DNA of 64,000 nt. Source: Cecembia calidifontis (GTDB lineage: Bacteria; Bacteroidota; Bacteroidia; Cytophagales; Cyclobacteriaceae). The number at the start of each line of letters is the position of its first letter. Positions within the stretch are counted from its first letter, which is position 1. The DNA lies in NCBI RefSeq assembly GCF_004216715.1, contig NZ_SGXG01000001.1, forward strand, positions 2,175,001-2,239,000, written 5' to 3'. Under the pieces are notes generated by a model that saw only the letters and a program-made list of their open reading frames with translations, did not search any database and was not told where the DNA came from. The translations under genes were made by a program, and so were the position numbers. Shown here one piece after another: positions 54,463-63,386 of this stretch.

Positions 54463-55023
54463 CTATTTCAACACCACCCTTAAACTCTTCGCACCATGGG
54501 CCCCGATCACCAAGGACTGTTCAATATCTGCTGTCTTGGAAGGGCCGGCAATAAAAAGCCCAAAGCCTGAATGCTGGGCTCCAATTCTTTGATAAGCTTC
54601 GTGCATATTGGAAACCAGGGATTTTTCATCCATTACAATCACCAAATGCTCGGTGATAAAGGGTAAAGCCCGTAAGCCTAAATTTTCATCGGTCAACCAG
54701 ATTGCCCCGTTTTCTGCTACCCCAAATTGACCTTGGATGATGGCAATTTCAAGCTCATTCAATTCATGGGCATCGCTTGGTAAGAGCTGGGTGGAAAGGT
54801 TTTCCATTCCGGAAACCAGACTGATGATTTTTTCAAAGCGGTTTGTTTCCAAAAATGCTTTCAATCCGGACTCCGTAATTACTTCTCCTTTATTGCTCTC
54901 AATGGATTGGATAAAGCGGGAAGGTATATTTTCTGTGAAATGGAAATCCGGAATATCAGGAAGCAGTTTGCTTTCTCTCGGTATGGACTTGATTTTGGCT
55001 AAAATGTGTTCTCTGCTGCTCAT
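54463..55023 (-). CDS. lutC: LutC, LUD-domain protein of lactate oxidation
   Basis: 186 aa LUD-domain protein. Motifs GQFGVAENGAIWL and the C-terminal GPSKTADIEQSLVIGAHGAK are typical of LutC/YkgG. Third subunit of the LutABC iron-sulfur L-lactate dehydrogenase. It overlaps lutB by 4 bases. Confidence 0.92.
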   Translation of the reverse strand: MSSREHILAKIKSIPRESKLLPDIPDFHFTENIPSRFIQSIESNKGEVITESGLKAFLETNRFEKIISLVSGMENLSTQLLPSDAHELNELEIAIIQGQFGVAENGAIWLTDENLGLRALPFITEHLVIVMDEKSLVSNMHEAYQRIGAQHSGFGLFIAGPSKTADIEQSLVIGAHGAKSLRVVLK

Positions 55024-56378
55024 GACCTGTTCTTTTTGTACCAGTCTTTGAAAGTTTCTTTGGGTGTTTCGGGCAGGTCTCTTTGTTTTCCCCAGGTATT
55101 CAGACCGGAATAGGTGATGCTGTCAGGCAGGAATTTTAATGCGCCCCGCATCATGGAACCTGTTACTTTATAGGCAAATGGTACGGCAAAGATCCCATTG
55201 GCGATTTTCATGGAAATGCTTTTCGCATTGGTGCCCTGAGATTTGGTGATTTCCTGCCTCCATTCGTAGAGTTGCTCATGGATATTGATTTTTACCGGGC
55301 AGACATCCGTGCAGGAACCACAGAGGGTAGAGGCAAAGGGAAGGGTACTGTATTTTTTGACATCCAGGCCTGGCGATAGAATGGAACCTATAGGGCCTGG
55401 AACAACTGAACCATAACTGTAACCTCCACTTCTTCTGTAAATGGGACAGGTATTCATACAAGCGCCGCAACGGATGCATTTGAGGGAATTTTTGAATTTT
55501 TCACGGCCCAATTGGTCTGTGCGCCCATTGTCCACCAAGACGATATGGATTTCCTTACCCGAAGCAGGCGAGCGGAAGTGGGAGTTGTAATTGGTAATGG
55601 GTTGCCCGGTAGCTGAACGGGCCAAGAGACGTAGAAATACGCCCAGATCCTTTCTTCTCGGAATGATTTTCTCTATGCCCATACAGGCGATGTGTACAAC
55701 GGCCAAATGCACACCCATATCGGCATTGCCTTCATTCGTACAGACCACAAATTCACCGGTTTCCGCAACACCAAAATTCACGCCCGTAATGGCTACTTTG
55801 GCGCCCAGGAACTTTTCCCTCAAATGCAAGCGGGCCGCATGGGTGAGGTAAGCCGGATCTTCATTGCCTTTTTCGGTATGCAGTTTTTCATGAAAAAGCT
55901 CAGAAATATCTTTTTTCTTCAAGTGGATTGCAGGAAGGACAATATGGCTGGGTGGTTGGTTTAAGAATTGTACAATGCGTTCCCCTAAATCTGTGTCCAC
56001 CACTTCAATTCCGTTTTTTTCCAAGTAGGGATTCAGGTGACATTCTTCCGTGAGTATGGATTTGCTTTTGACAATGGCCTTGCATTGATGCCTTTGTAGG
56101 ATACCGAGTACAATTTGGTTGTGTTCTTCTGCATCCCTGGCCCAATGCACCTGTATGCCATTGGCTTTGGCCTTTTCTTCAAATTGGATGAGGTATTGGT
56201 CGAGATTGGCCAGCACATTGTCTTTAATCTGAGAAGCCAGGTCTCTTAATTGCTCCCATTCAGGGATGGTCTTGCTGATGGTATCCCGTTTGTCCCGGAC
56301 AAACCAAAGCGTTTCATCATGCCATTTGGCTTTGGCAGCGTCCTGTAAAAATTCCGATGCTTTGGCTGGGTGGCTCAT
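55020..56378 (-). CDS. lutB: LutB, iron-sulfur subunit of lactate oxidation
   Basis: 452 aa with ATG 56378 (MSHPAKASEFLQDAA), 4-base overlap with lutA; the longer frame to 56618 lies inside lutA and is rejected. LUD domain first (GVNFGVAETGEFVVCTNEGN), then two [4Fe-4S] motifs, CIRCGACMNTCP and CGSCTDVCP, and a DUF3390-like C-terminus. Passes electrons during lactate oxidation. Confidence 0.93.
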   Translation of the reverse strand: MSHPAKASEFLQDAAKAKWHDETLWFVRDKRDTISKTIPEWEQLRDLASQIKDNVLANLDQYLIQFEEKAKANGIQVHWARDAEEHNQIVLGILQRHQCKAIVKSKSILTEECHLNPYLEKNGIEVVDTDLGERIVQFLNQPPSHIVLPAIHLKKKDISELFHEKLHTEKGNEDPAYLTHAARLHLREKFLGAKVAITGVNFGVAETGEFVVCTNEGNADMGVHLAVVHIACMGIEKIIPRRKDLGVFLRLLARSATGQPITNYNSHFRSPASGKEIHIVLVDNGRTDQLGREKFKNSLKCIRCGACMNTCPIYRRSGGYSYGSVVPGPIGSILSPGLDVKKYSTLPFASTLCGSCTDVCPVKINIHEQLYEWRQEITKSQGTNAKSISMKIANGIFAVPFAYKVTGSMMRGALKFLPDSITYSGLNTWGKQRDLPETPKETFKDWYKKNRS

Positions 56379-57130
56379 GAGAGGGCTTGGTTTAGGATTT
56401 CTGCGATATGCATAAATTTCAAAGGTTGCTGATTTCTTTTTGCAATGCCCTCCAAGTGCATGATGCAGGACATATCTCCGCCGGTGAGAATTTCCACACC
56501 ATGTGATAAGTGATCCTGCAATCGGTCTTTGCCCATTTGGACAGACAGGGCTTCTTCGGTGACGGCAAAAGTACCCCCAAATCCGCAGCACTCGTCTTTC
56601 CGGGTCAATTCCACCCATTCCAGACCCTCTATTTGATCTAGCAGCTGCTTGGCTTTGCTGAAGAAAGGTTCGTTTCGCTCTGAACTTGAACCCAACCTCA
56701 AGCCCCTATGCCCGTGGCAGGAGGCATGGAAACCCACTTTGTGAGGGAAGGACCCTTGGAGATTTTCCACTTTCAAGATATCAGTGAGAAATTCAGTCAG
56801 CTCGAAGATTTTATGGTGGAGGATTTCCTGTTCTTTTTCCATTCCGGGTATAGGAGGTGCATGGTCTTTGATATGCAGGACACAACTCCCGGAGGGGGCG
56901 ACGATGTAGTCATAATCCCTGAAAGTTTCCACAAAGTGCTTGGTGGTACCAACAGTATCCCTTTCATAACCTGCATTGGCCATGGGCTGTCCACAGCAGG
57001 TCTGCCCCATGGGATAGCTGGCCTGGCAACCCAGTTTCTCCAACAATTCCAAAGTGGCAATGGCTACGTTGGGGTAGAACTGATCGACGTAACAGGGGAT
57101 GAATAAACCAATCTTCTTATTTAAAGGCAT
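56375..57130 (-). CDS. lutA: LutA, CCG-domain subunit of lactate oxidation
   Basis: 251 aa with ATG 57130 (MPLNKKIGLFIPCYVDQ). Two cysteine-rich CCG domains: the first ends in CCGQPMANAG, the second has HASCHGHRGL and DECCGFGGTFAV. With LutB and LutC it oxidises L-lactate to pyruvate. First gene of the operon. Confidence 0.93.
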   Translation of the reverse strand: MPLNKKIGLFIPCYVDQFYPNVAIATLELLEKLGCQASYPMGQTCCGQPMANAGYERDTVGTTKHFVETFRDYDYIVAPSGSCVLHIKDHAPPIPGMEKEQEILHHKIFELTEFLTDILKVENLQGSFPHKVGFHASCHGHRGLRLGSSSERNEPFFSKAKQLLDQIEGLEWVELTRKDECCGFGGTFAVTEEALSVQMGKDRLQDHLSHGVEILTGGDMSCIMHLEGIAKRNQQPLKFMHIAEILNQALS

Positions 57131-57445
57131 TTTATGGATTCGATATTTATGGATATTTAGATACTGATAGATATTGGCTTGTACATCGATAGCTGAAATA
57201 TCAATAAATCTCAACAAATATCAATCAATATCACTTAGCAATTTGATGAAGCAAATGATCACAGGATTCAATTTTCAATTTCTAAAAATAATGAATGAAA
57301 AATATCCTGTGGTATCGGGTTTTTAAGGGTTGGGGTAATTTATGCAAAAAGATGGTTGATTTTGATAAGGTTCAAAAGAGCTTGGAACCGACTTAATATG
57401 TTTAAAAAGTTTTGTTTTTTAGAGAAGTAATTAGTTTATTAGGTG
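57131..57445. other. Intergenic region with GATATT-type repeats upstream of lutA
   Basis: No gene seen. From 57138 to 57232 the sequence holds many copies of GATATTTATG, ATATCAATA and close variants, the first half roughly inverse to the second. It covers the place where the lutA promoter should be. Confidence 0.45.
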
Positions 57446-58570
57446 ATGAAATTTTTCAAAAGTCTTTCCCTTTTTACTTTATGGATTTTGGTCTGGGCTT
57501 GTTCAGGTCCTTCAGGTAGTATAGATATTTCCACAAAGTATTCTTTAGACACTTTATTGATTGATTCCGGCGCTTCAATAATTAATCTGGAAGAAAATTT
57601 GGCTTATTCAGGTCTTTCCATGGATGGGAAAAAGTTGTTTCACTTTGATCCTAATAGTTTGACACTTCAGGTGATCAACTTGGAAAATGCCAAACTGGAA
57701 AAGGAGATTGTTTTTGAGAAAGAAGGCCCTGATGGGATTGGAGATTGGTTTATAGGATTTAAAGTTTGGGATGATTCTACATTTTTTCTTCAAGGTGATA
57801 ATAGGTTTTACAAGATTGACTTAGGTGGTAATCTAAAAGAAAAAATAGGGGTAGACCATTTGTTTTATATTCAAGAAGAATTGACAAAAAGTTTTTGCCA
57901 CACAGGTTTTAGCGTACTTCAGAATAAAATTTATAACGTCATTACAACTTTTGGAACACCTGAATTCGAATTGCTGATATATGATTTTAAAGAAGATGCT
58001 TATCAATTAAAAGTTATTCCGGGATCTGAAAATCTCAAAAGTAGTACTGTGATTACCTACTTTGGAAAATCAAGTTTTACCTATGTTACAGGATTTTCGA
58101 TTGTGGATTTTTCAGATGGTTTTATTTTGCACAATCGCTCTTATCCGCAAATAGCTTTTTATAGGATTGATTCAGATTCAATTCAACTTATCAACCCGGC
58201 ATCAAGCTTCTATCAAGATGTCCCAAAAGTGGACAAAGTCAAGGAAGTGCATAGTGAAAAGGAATCCGATGAATTTAAGAAGGAACTTGAAAAAAGAATG
58301 TCATTCCTTATTCCACTTTGGGATGAGAAAAACCAGAAAATTTATAGATGGGGGTATAAGCTATCTTCAACAAATACTAATATAGAGAACCCCGAATATG
58401 ACAATTACCTTTTTGTGATGGACATAGAATTAAATATTGTAGAGGAATTTCAGATTCCCGAAGTCCGAATGAAGCCCTACCGGATTTTCTTAGTTGACAA
58501 TCAGATTTTTCTCTACCATAATTTTGAGGATGAGCTTGGGTTTATTCGAGTTGGATTTATTAAAAGGTGA
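57446..58570 (+). CDS. DUF4221 lipoprotein
   Basis: 374 aa with ATG 57446 (GTG 57443 is in frame just before). Lipobox VWACSG near residue 18. Propeller-type strands (KLFHFDPNSLTLQVINLEN, KIYNVITTFGTPEFELLIYD) and the C-terminal domain DNYLFVMDIELNIVEEF fit the DUF4221 family of Bacteroidota. Surface or periplasmic, function unknown. Lower GC than the housekeeping genes nearby. Confidence 0.78.
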   Translation: MKFFKSLSLFTLWILVWACSGPSGSIDISTKYSLDTLLIDSGASIINLEENLAYSGLSMDGKKLFHFDPNSLTLQVINLENAKLEKEIVFEKEGPDGIGDWFIGFKVWDDSTFFLQGDNRFYKIDLGGNLKEKIGVDHLFYIQEELTKSFCHTGFSVLQNKIYNVITTFGTPEFELLIYDFKEDAYQLKVIPGSENLKSSTVITYFGKSSFTYVTGFSIVDFSDGFILHNRSYPQIAFYRIDSDSIQLINPASSFYQDVPKVDKVKEVHSEKESDEFKKELEKRMSFLIPLWDEKNQKIYRWGYKLSSTNTNIENPEYDNYLFVMDIELNIVEEFQIPEVRMKPYRIFLVDNQIFLYHNFEDELGFIRVGFIKR

Positions 58571-58600
58571 TTGATTTCCCAAAATCTAATTTGATTAAAA

Positions 58601-59890
58601 TTAGCGGATAGTATGGATTCCATACAATGGAATATTTACAAGCCAATCCTCTTTTCTGTAATCCGATAGCGAAGTCCTGATATTTGTTTCGGTTTTGTAC
58701 TTTTCAACAAATACCTTTAAACTTTTGGCTTTCAGATTTTCTTCTGCCTTTACCTCAATCGGGATGATTTTTCCCTGAAGTTGGATGAGAAAATCAATCT
58801 CTGCTGTAGCATTATCTGCCGACCAATAGTATGGTCTCAAACCGGAAGCTATCAATTGCTGAAGCACAAATTGTTCGGTAATAGCTCCTTTAAATTCCGT
58901 AAATAGTTGATTCTTTTCCAAAATGGTGATGGCATCTATCTCAACCATAGCCCCCATTAGTCCAACGTCCAAAAGAAAAAGCTTAAAAGCACCAAAATCC
59001 TCGTAGCCTTTGAGAGGAATTCCTGCTTTTGAAACCCTGTTAACCTTGTGTACCAATCCACAATCCACCAACCAAGCCAAGGCCATTTCAAAATCTTTGG
59101 CCCTTGCCCCCTTTTTTATCTGGCCATAAATAAACTTTCTGTTCTCTTTACTAAGCTGGGAAGGAATGGCATTCCAGACCATCCTGATTCTAGGAACAAT
59201 TTCGAATGGAGCGTGTTTCGAAAAATCCTGCTGATATGCATCTAAGATTCTGATCTGGGCGCTCCTGACTGCTTCAAAGTCCTGTGTTTCCAAAAATAGT
59301 TGAACAACCTCTGGCATGCCGCCGATGAAATAATATTGTTTAAGTAAGTTTTTAAGTTTCTGAGAGAAAGGTTTGATCATATCCCAGTCCTGTGATAGTA
59401 GCAGATTGTTTAGCACTTCTTCTCCATTTGCCACCAAAAATTCTTCAAAATCCAAAGGATACAAATCCAGAAATTCCACCTTTCCTACCGGAAAAGAAGT
59501 GCCTTCATGTAAAGCGACACCCAGGAGAGAACCTGCTGCCATGATATGGTATTCTGCTGCATTTTCTTGAAAATACTTCAAAGAAGTCAGTGCTCCTTTG
59601 GACTCTTGTATTTCATCCAGAATCACCAAGGTATTTTCTGGATCAATCTTAATCCCAGTTTCAATCTGAATGGCCATTAATAAGCGGTCAGTATCAAAAT
59701 CCTGTTCAAAAACCTGCTTCATTGTCTGACTGCTCTCAAAATTGATGTAGGCTACTTGTTGATAGTGTTGCGCACCAAAGGACTTCATCAACCAAGTTTT
59801 TCCTACCTGTCTTGCCCCACGGATGACCAAAGGTTTTCTTTTTGGGGAGTTTCTCCATTTGATCAGTGATTTGATTAACTTTCTTTTCAT
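58601..59890 (-). CDS. AAA ATPase with DUF4143 domain
   Basis: 429 aa with ATG 59890 (MKRKLIKSLIKW). Walker A GARQVGKTWLM near residue 25, Walker B TLVILDEIQES near 95, then the DUF4143 nuclease-like C-terminus with YYWSADNATAEIDFL and IPIEVKAEENLK, a PD-(D/E)xK pattern. Family members are abundant accessory genes, perhaps defence or selfish elements; the exact role is unknown. Two identical dyads stand upstream. Confidence 0.87.
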   Translation of the reverse strand: MKRKLIKSLIKWRNSPKRKPLVIRGARQVGKTWLMKSFGAQHYQQVAYINFESSQTMKQVFEQDFDTDRLLMAIQIETGIKIDPENTLVILDEIQESKGALTSLKYFQENAAEYHIMAAGSLLGVALHEGTSFPVGKVEFLDLYPLDFEEFLVANGEEVLNNLLLSQDWDMIKPFSQKLKNLLKQYYFIGGMPEVVQLFLETQDFEAVRSAQIRILDAYQQDFSKHAPFEIVPRIRMVWNAIPSQLSKENRKFIYGQIKKGARAKDFEMALAWLVDCGLVHKVNRVSKAGIPLKGYEDFGAFKLFLLDVGLMGAMVEIDAITILEKNQLFTEFKGAITEQFVLQQLIASGLRPYYWSADNATAEIDFLIQLQGKIIPIEVKAEENLKAKSLKVFVEKYKTETNIRTSLSDYRKEDWLVNIPLYGIHTIR

Positions 59891-59918
59891 AAAAATATGA
59901 TTGGTGCTAATTGTAAAA

Positions 59919-59982
59919 TTACACTTTTTCAAATGAAAAAATGTGATTGATTACACTTTTTCAAATGAAAAAATGTGAATTA
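59919..59982. promoter_or_regulatory. Tandem operator-like dyads upstream of the AAA/DUF4143 gene
   Basis: Two nearly identical 32-base units (59919-59950 and 59951-59982). Each holds an imperfect dyad, CACTTTTTCA / TGAAAAAATGTG. The 32-base period is three helical turns, so bound proteins would lie on one face. Confidence 0.65.
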
Positions 59983-60078
59983 CTACAATTTTATGAAGGA
60001 AAATAACCGTAAATGAATCTGATAATAGGGATGAATGGCCTGAAAAGGACTCTTTATTACATCTTTTAGGGGAATTCA

Positions 60079-60311
60079 CTAAGAATTTCTTGAATTAAAA
60101 CGATGTATCAGGTGCGCAGGAAGAAGCCAATCCGGTGATTGGTTTGGTAAATTTGAAGTAAGTGCGATAAAAAAACCTTCAAAGTTTTGTCTGCTGACCA
60201 CTGCTGTTTGGTGCTCAGGATAGCTTTGGAGAAAAGATGCCGGAAATCTGAGTTTCTGATCTTTCCATTTGAATTCATAGGCATGTAACATCCCATCAGT
60301 TTCTTCCAGGT
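60079..60311 (-). pseudogene. 3' part of a DUF4143 ATPase gene, cut by IS4 copy B
   Basis: About 77 codons in frame, reading LEETDGMLHAYEFKWKDQKL and ending at TAA-type stop 60079-60081. Joined through one copy of CTTCCAGGT to 61647 upward, it restores WRTHDKAEIDYLEETDGM, the DUF4143 nuclease-like end. A second, broken relative of the intact gene at 58601-59890. Confidence 0.75.
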
Positions 60312-61646
60312 CAATGCTGTCCTAAATAATTTACAAGACAGATGTTTAGCTGTGTTTCTGCAATTTCTATTGTGATTTTATCTGTAATCCGGAAATAGAA
60401 CCCCCTGTTGGCTTTTTTGAGGAGGTTTTTCATGGTCTTCAAAGGGTTTGTCCAGCCACTTTTGCAGCTCTATTTTAACGAATATGTTCAGTCTGATAAA
60501 TGCAACCAGATTGGACAGATGCCATCCGAATTTAGCGGTTGCCTTCATCACTTTTAGGAGCAGAATGGTGATCAGCGCGGTCCATATCTGGATCATCACG
60601 GCATTTTTCGATGTTCCGATAAAGGTTTTGATATGGAGTAACTGCTTGATGTCCCTGAAGAAGATCTCAATCTCCCATCGGCACCGGTAAAGATCACCGA
60701 TTGTCTTTGCTGACCATTTGAAGTTATTGGTAATCAGTTCGACGGTCTGTCGGTTTTTTTCGTCCCATACAGCCACTCTTCTGAGTTTTCCGGGGTACTT
60801 CACTTTTGACTGCGGGTTTACCAGTTCAATTTCTTCGTCTATCAGTACTTCCTGTGCAGTATTTTCAGGGAGTCGACGTTCATTGATTGTGCTGAACTTA
60901 AGGTTATCCTTGTGCCTTATGACGAAAAAGACCCCCTTGCTGTCCCAAATGTTGAGCATCGGAAAGTCATTGTAATAGCGGTCCGCCACTATAACGGATC
61001 CTTTCTCCAAAGGAATATCATAAGCGCCTTTATTGTCTGCCATACTTCCTTCTGTAATATTCACATAAACAGGGAGTTTCCCGTCATAGTCCAGAAGCGT
61101 ATGCATCTTTACAGCACCCTTTTTGGTCCTGAAGGTTGCCCAGTCAAACATCGAAAGGCAAAGACTTACCACCGTGGAGTCGAGCAGATAGACGGGAGCC
61201 TTGATCCGTAGTTTTACCCTGCTCAGGGACGCCTGCTGTCCTAAATGCTTCAGAAGCTCGTAATACAGCTCCTTGAACAGGTCAGAGTCCCTGCGCTTGT
61301 TCTGATAACTGATACTGGACTTGGATGGTGCCTTGGCAATCCCCAGATGGTTGAGGTTCCCCGTGGCCGAACGCAGGCCGTTTGAAATATCCCTTACAGA
61401 AGTACTTTTGGCAAAATGGCAAAAAAGCATGGAAACCAAATGCGTCCAGCTGTCAAAGCCTTTGCAGCCCTTGTCCGTTTGCTTCTCTTCAACCAGTTTC
61501 TTGAAAATTGAACGCTCGATTTTTTTAATAATCTGAGAAAACAATGTAATATTACTCATGGGAGGTTTATGTTTTTTGGTGCAAACCCAAAATAGCTATT
61601 TTGGGCAAAAAACCAGACCTCTCATATTTTATTTAGGACGGTATTG
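60312..61646. mobile_element. IS4-family insertion sequence, copy B
   Basis: 1335 bp, same ends as copy A. Perfect 9-base duplication CTTCCAGGT at 60303-60311 and 61647-61655. Inserted in a DUF4143 gene remnant. Confidence 0.94.
60378..61559 (-). CDS. IS4-family transposase, copy B
   Basis: 393 aa, identical to copy A except Glu at residue 101. The DDE residues and the YREK signature are intact. The near identity shows recent transposition or duplication. Confidence 0.94.
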   Translation of the reverse strand: MSNITLFSQIIKKIERSIFKKLVEEKQTDKGCKGFDSWTHLVSMLFCHFAKSTSVRDISNGLRSATGNLNHLGIAKAPSKSSISYQNKRRDSDLFKELYYELLKHLGQQASLSRVKLRIKAPVYLLDSTVVSLCLSMFDWATFRTKKGAVKMHTLLDYDGKLPVYVNITEGSMADNKGAYDIPLEKGSVIVADRYYNDFPMLNIWDSKGVFFVIRHKDNLKFSTINERRLPENTAQEVLIDEEIELVNPQSKVKYPGKLRRVAVWDEKNRQTVELITNNFKWSAKTIGDLYRCRWEIEIFFRDIKQLLHIKTFIGTSKNAVMIQIWTALITILLLKVMKATAKFGWHLSNLVAFIRLNIFVKIELQKWLDKPFEDHEKPPQKSQQGVLFPDYR

Positions 61647-61722
61647 CTTCCAGGTAATCTATTTCAGCTTTGTCATGTGTTCTCCAAATCGAAAAATTAG
61701 GCCTAAAATTTTGATTTGCACT
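61647..61722 (-). pseudogene. Upstream fragment of the DUF4143 remnant
   Basis: 25 codons read toward the IS as NFSIWRTHDKAEIDYLE and continue in frame with 60311 downward. An in-frame TAA at 61725-61723 shows that the gene was already truncated before, or decayed since, the insertion; no ATPase domain remains. Confidence 0.65.
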
Positions 61723-62288
61723 TTAATTTTGATTTTGGACTCAAATCAATTAGGCGGTTTTTTGATCCATGCCTGAATCCTAGTACATTTACAAAGTAAC
61801 GTTAAGTTCCTAACCTAAGATGAATGATAAATATTTGGAGGTAAAAAGCGAAAAACATTAATAACGAAATCGTCTAAGTAGGGCGGGGAGGAATAATTTC
61901 GACCGGGCCGACTTTGGCCTTGTGGGGAGAAGGATTCGAAATTCTTGATTTTTTTGGTTACTTTTTTTATCAAGAAAAAAAGTGACAAAGGAAAAACGCT
62001 TAAATTACCTCAGTCAGGTTGAATTTTAATTTATGTTTTGATCTCGATTAATTACAGGTAAGTTTAATGGAATCAATGTTGGTTAATTTATGCGTTTCCT
62101 TTTTTTAAGAAAATCAGATGAATTGCCTATATTCCCAACTAATATTTCTGTATTTCGTTTTTTGTGATTAAATTAAACTTCTCTTAGGTTAAAGAATCTC
62201 AATTGGTCCAATGATTCAGAGGTAAAAGAATCAACTTGATTAAACTTTGTGCCTTTGAGTCTTTGTGGCAGTCTAAATCAATTTTATT
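61723..62288. other. Intergenic region
   Basis: No gene seen. At 61957-61986 an inverted repeat GTTACTTTTTTT / AAAAAAAGTGAC with a 6-base loop stands out. The rest is AT-rich, with one GC-rich stretch at 61878-61925. Confidence 0.5.
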
Positions 62289-62669
62289 ATGGTGAGCATA
62301 TTTAAAAAACCAACAATATTGATATTCATGCTGATTGCATGTATCTGCTTAGGGAGTTGTGCGACAGAGGAACCTGTTGATGAGCAGTTTTCTACCTGTG
62401 AAACCTCCGATGCATTAAGCCAGCTCACTTGGTTAAAAGAACAGTTTGAACTGATCAGAAACACCCCGGTAAGCGGGATCATTTTGTATCAATTCAATTC
62501 CAGAGAGGTGATTGAAATCCAGTCTCCCTTGATGAGTTCTTCCAATCAATCCCAGTATTACTGTGATGGAACCAAGTTGGATTTTGATGCCCCGGAGATT
62601 TTTCAGGATTTTTTGGCGAATCGGGTTGAGGTAAAAATTCTCTATGGTGTTGATTTGTGGGGAAAATAG
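62289..62669 (+). CDS. Small lipoprotein, unknown
   Basis: 126 aa with lipobox CLGSCA near residue 23. The mature part has three Cys (STCETSD, YYCDGTK) and no recognised domain. Short secreted proteins of this kind are common in Bacteroidota. Single gene. Confidence 0.7.
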   Translation: MVSIFKKPTILIFMLIACICLGSCATEEPVDEQFSTCETSDALSQLTWLKEQFELIRNTPVSGIILYQFNSREVIEIQSPLMSSSNQSQYYCDGTKLDFDAPEIFQDFLANRVEVKILYGVDLWGK

Positions 62670-62758
62670 GCCTGAAAGTTATTTTTTATTGATTGGCTTG
62701 TTTCGTATTGGATCCTAAATGGTTCTAATCGCAAATTTTATATAAAATCAGCAATCAT

Positions 62759-62788
62759 AATCGCAGAAATCATATGATTTCTGCGATT
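62759..62788. repeat. 30-base perfect palindrome
   Basis: Arms AATCGCAGAAATCAT / ATGATTTCTGCGATT meet with no spacer. It lies 90 bases after the small lipoprotein stop with no T run, so a terminator is unlikely; binding site or mobile-repeat remnant are the options. Confidence 0.8.
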
Positions 62789-62871
62789 AAGTATTATAGT
62801 AGCAATTGGCCATTGGATTAAAGCTTGCCCAAAGATGTTATTACTACTTATGATGCCCAAGCCTAAAATAA

Positions 62872-63075
62872 CTATTCGTTCCTTTCAGGCCTGATATCCA
62901 ACCTCGTTTCATCCATGAAATGAGCTACACCCATTTCTAGGGTATAACGGCTTTTCAGACCGAGGGAGCGCTCCTCGAAATTTGAAATTTCGAGTACAGA
63001 CACATGAATTGTAATTCATTCTTTTGCCGTAGAATATTAGGACTGAAAATCCTATTCATCTAAATCCGGTAACGA
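62872..63075. repeat. Hairpin-rich segment, unknown
   Basis: About 200 bases with a series of short perfect inverted repeats: TTTCAT/ATGAAA, CGAGG/CCTCG, CTCGAAATTT/AAATTTCGAG, ATGAATT/AATTCAT and TAGGA/TCCTA. The outer ends can also pair (TTCGTTCC with GGTAACGAA, one bulge). On the minus strand a 43-codon frame (GTG 63003 to TAG 62872) runs through it and ends MDETRLDIRPERNE. No family recognised. Confidence 0.45.
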
Positions 63076-63386
63076 ACAGCAAGAAAAGCAAGCTTTATTT
63101 TCTATCCAGTTAAAATTTCAATTCAATTTTTTTCAAAAACTATAAAAAAAGTTTTTAACTCCGGAAAATCAACTAATACTTATCAATTAGTTTGTTTTTA
63201 GGGGGGGTAACCTAAGGATTTAGAATATTATTTTGTTTTTTGGTATTGATAAAGGTAAAAAATCAGATAAAACCCTTTGATTAATTAAATAAAATATTGC
63301 AATTATTAATAAAAATATTATTTTTAATATTCCTGAAGGCTTTTGATTAGGATAGCATCAGGAAAAATTTTAAAAACTAAACGATC

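Noticed and set aside
56379..56618. N-terminal extension of lutB
   Set aside because: The extra 80 codons lie inside lutA in another frame and are not LUD-like; ATG 56378 with a 4-base overlap fits the operon.
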